A stretch of DNA of 64,000 nucleotides from Endozoicomonas atrinae (GTDB lineage Bacteria > Pseudomonadota > Gammaproteobacteria > Pseudomonadales > Endozoicomonadaceae). Of this stretch, positions 63,540-64,000 are shown piece after piece; position 1 is the stretch's first letter, and every line of letters begins with the position of its first letter. The position numbers were made by a program, and so were the translations under genes. The stretch lies in contig NZ_LUKQ02000001.1 in the NCBI RefSeq assembly GCF_001647025.1, positions 57,489 through 121,488 of the forward strand, written 5' to 3'. The notes beneath the pieces are model-generated. The model was not told the DNA's origin and did no database searches. It saw only the letters and a list, made by a program, of their open reading frames with translations.

Positions 63540-64000
63540 AAGTCTTCAAAACACCAGTTTAATTTGACCTCCCGATTAACCCTTTTCTGGCCGATTGTTT
63601 TCCTGTTGGTATCAAGCAGGGAGCAGCGCCATGACCAATCGAGAGGACTTCTATATGATCCATCAGCTTCGACAAGAGGGCTGCTTCCTGGTTGACATTG
63701 CTGACAAGATGAACTGCTCTGTCAAAACCGTTCAGCGCCAACTCAAACGAAAACATCCGCCTTCGCTGAGCAAGCGAACGGTTCATAAACCCCGCAAGCT
63801 CGACCCTTTCAAGTCCACGGTGGACGAGATGTTGGCCAACAACATCTGGAATGCCATGGTCATTTTCGACCGGATTACATCCATGGGCTACACCGGCAAG
63901 ATATCCCTTCTCCGTGAATACATTCATCCCAAACGGGCGCTGCGCCCAAGCCTGGCAACGGTTCGTTATGAGACCGATGCGGGATACCAGTTACAACATG
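63540..64000 (+). mobile_element. Insertion sequence of IS21 type, left part
   Basis: The partial istA and its leader start abruptly after the small minus-strand frame. The stretch TTTAATTTGACCTCCCG at 63558-63574 resembles the ends of known IS21-type elements in style, but the exact boundary is not provable without the other end. Confidence 0.6.
63631..64000 (+). CDS. istA: IS21-family transposase IstA, partial
   Basis: The first 123 codons of a transposase, cut by the right edge. ATG at 63631 has GGGAG upstream. The N-terminus (REDFYMIHQLRQEGCFLVDI) and the helix-turn-helix AKMNCSVKTVQRQLKRK-like segment, then MGYTGKISLLREYIHPKRAL, follow the IstA pattern before the DDE domain, which is beyond the window. 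IS21 elements carry istA and istB. The left end of the element should lie between about 63540 and 63630; I can see no terminal repeat with certainty because the right end is not present. Confidence 0.82.
   Translation, partial: MTNREDFYMIHQLRQEGCFLVDIADKMNCSVKTVQRQLKRKHPPSLSKRTVHKPRKLDPFKSTVDEMLANNIWNAMVIFDRITSMGYTGKISLLREYIHPKRALRPSLATVRYETDAGYQLQH

Noticed and set aside
1-64000. CRISPR arrays, rRNA operons, prophage and toxin-antitoxin modules
   Set aside because: Looked for regular spaced repeats, ribosomal RNA sequence and phage gene types; none seen apart from the coding repeats in sctC.

Overview
The window reads as a chromosomal segment of a marine, probably host-associated gammaproteobacterium. 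Family order and protein style point towards Oceanospirillales, and Endozoicomonas is my best guess, but that is inference without any database search. Nearly all of it is densely coding, with short gaps, many 4-11 nt start/stop overlaps, one tRNA gene and one insertion sequence cut by the right edge.

Region by region. 1-8.1 kb: aromatic amino acid permease (cut by the left edge) and trpR with a candidate Trp operator, an exported protein of unknown function, an orphan D-Ala-D-Ala ligase, pth-rplY, a fetAB-type exporter divergent from a PadR regulator, and a GltS-like carrier. 8.4-19 kb: conserved housekeeping block prs, tRNA-Gln(UUG), ispE, lolB and a TPR lipoprotein on the minus strand, then hemA-prfA-prmC, nhaA with a structured leader and hemH on the plus strand. 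20-27.8 kb: leuA behind a leucine leader peptide with six consecutive Leu codons, a HolD-like protein with rimI, a GIY-YIG protein, a purine permease and trmA. 27.9-30.7 kb: three exported or membrane proteins (signal-peptide GT-B-like protein, SanA-like protein, solute-binding protein).

30.7-48.7 kb is the centre of interest: a polysaccharide locus whose gene order closely parallels the syp (symbiosis polysaccharide) cluster of Vibrio fischeri as I remember it. A minus-strand arm carries a SypA-like STAS protein, a lipoprotein, a very long multi-SLBB export protein and a SypD-like ATPase with a broken Walker A motif. The plus-strand arm carries a GGDEF-EAL protein and then glycosyltransferase, flippase, polymerase/ligase, acyltransferase, glycosyltransferase, OmpA-like lipoprotein, chain-length protein, two glycosyltransferases and the priming sugar transferase. 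The two arms diverge from an AT-rich 335 bp region. The sypE/F/G regulators are absent and a c-di-GMP protein sits where regulation would be expected.

48.7-56.6 kb: YvcK-like protein, glpD, then an isolated type III secretion fragment: a secretin with an N-terminal LysM domain and four 19-residue repeats, divergent from sctX-sctY-sctV in the Yersinia yscX-yscY-lcrD order. 56.6-63 kb: an oxidoreductase interrupted by one in-frame amber codon, a GNAT acetyltransferase and a purine salvage group (guanine deaminase, DeoD, NupC, Crp/Fnr-family regulator). The right end is the start of an IS21-type transposase gene.

Starts were chosen from ribosome binding sites and family alignment and often differ from the longest open frame. 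All functional calls are by eye.
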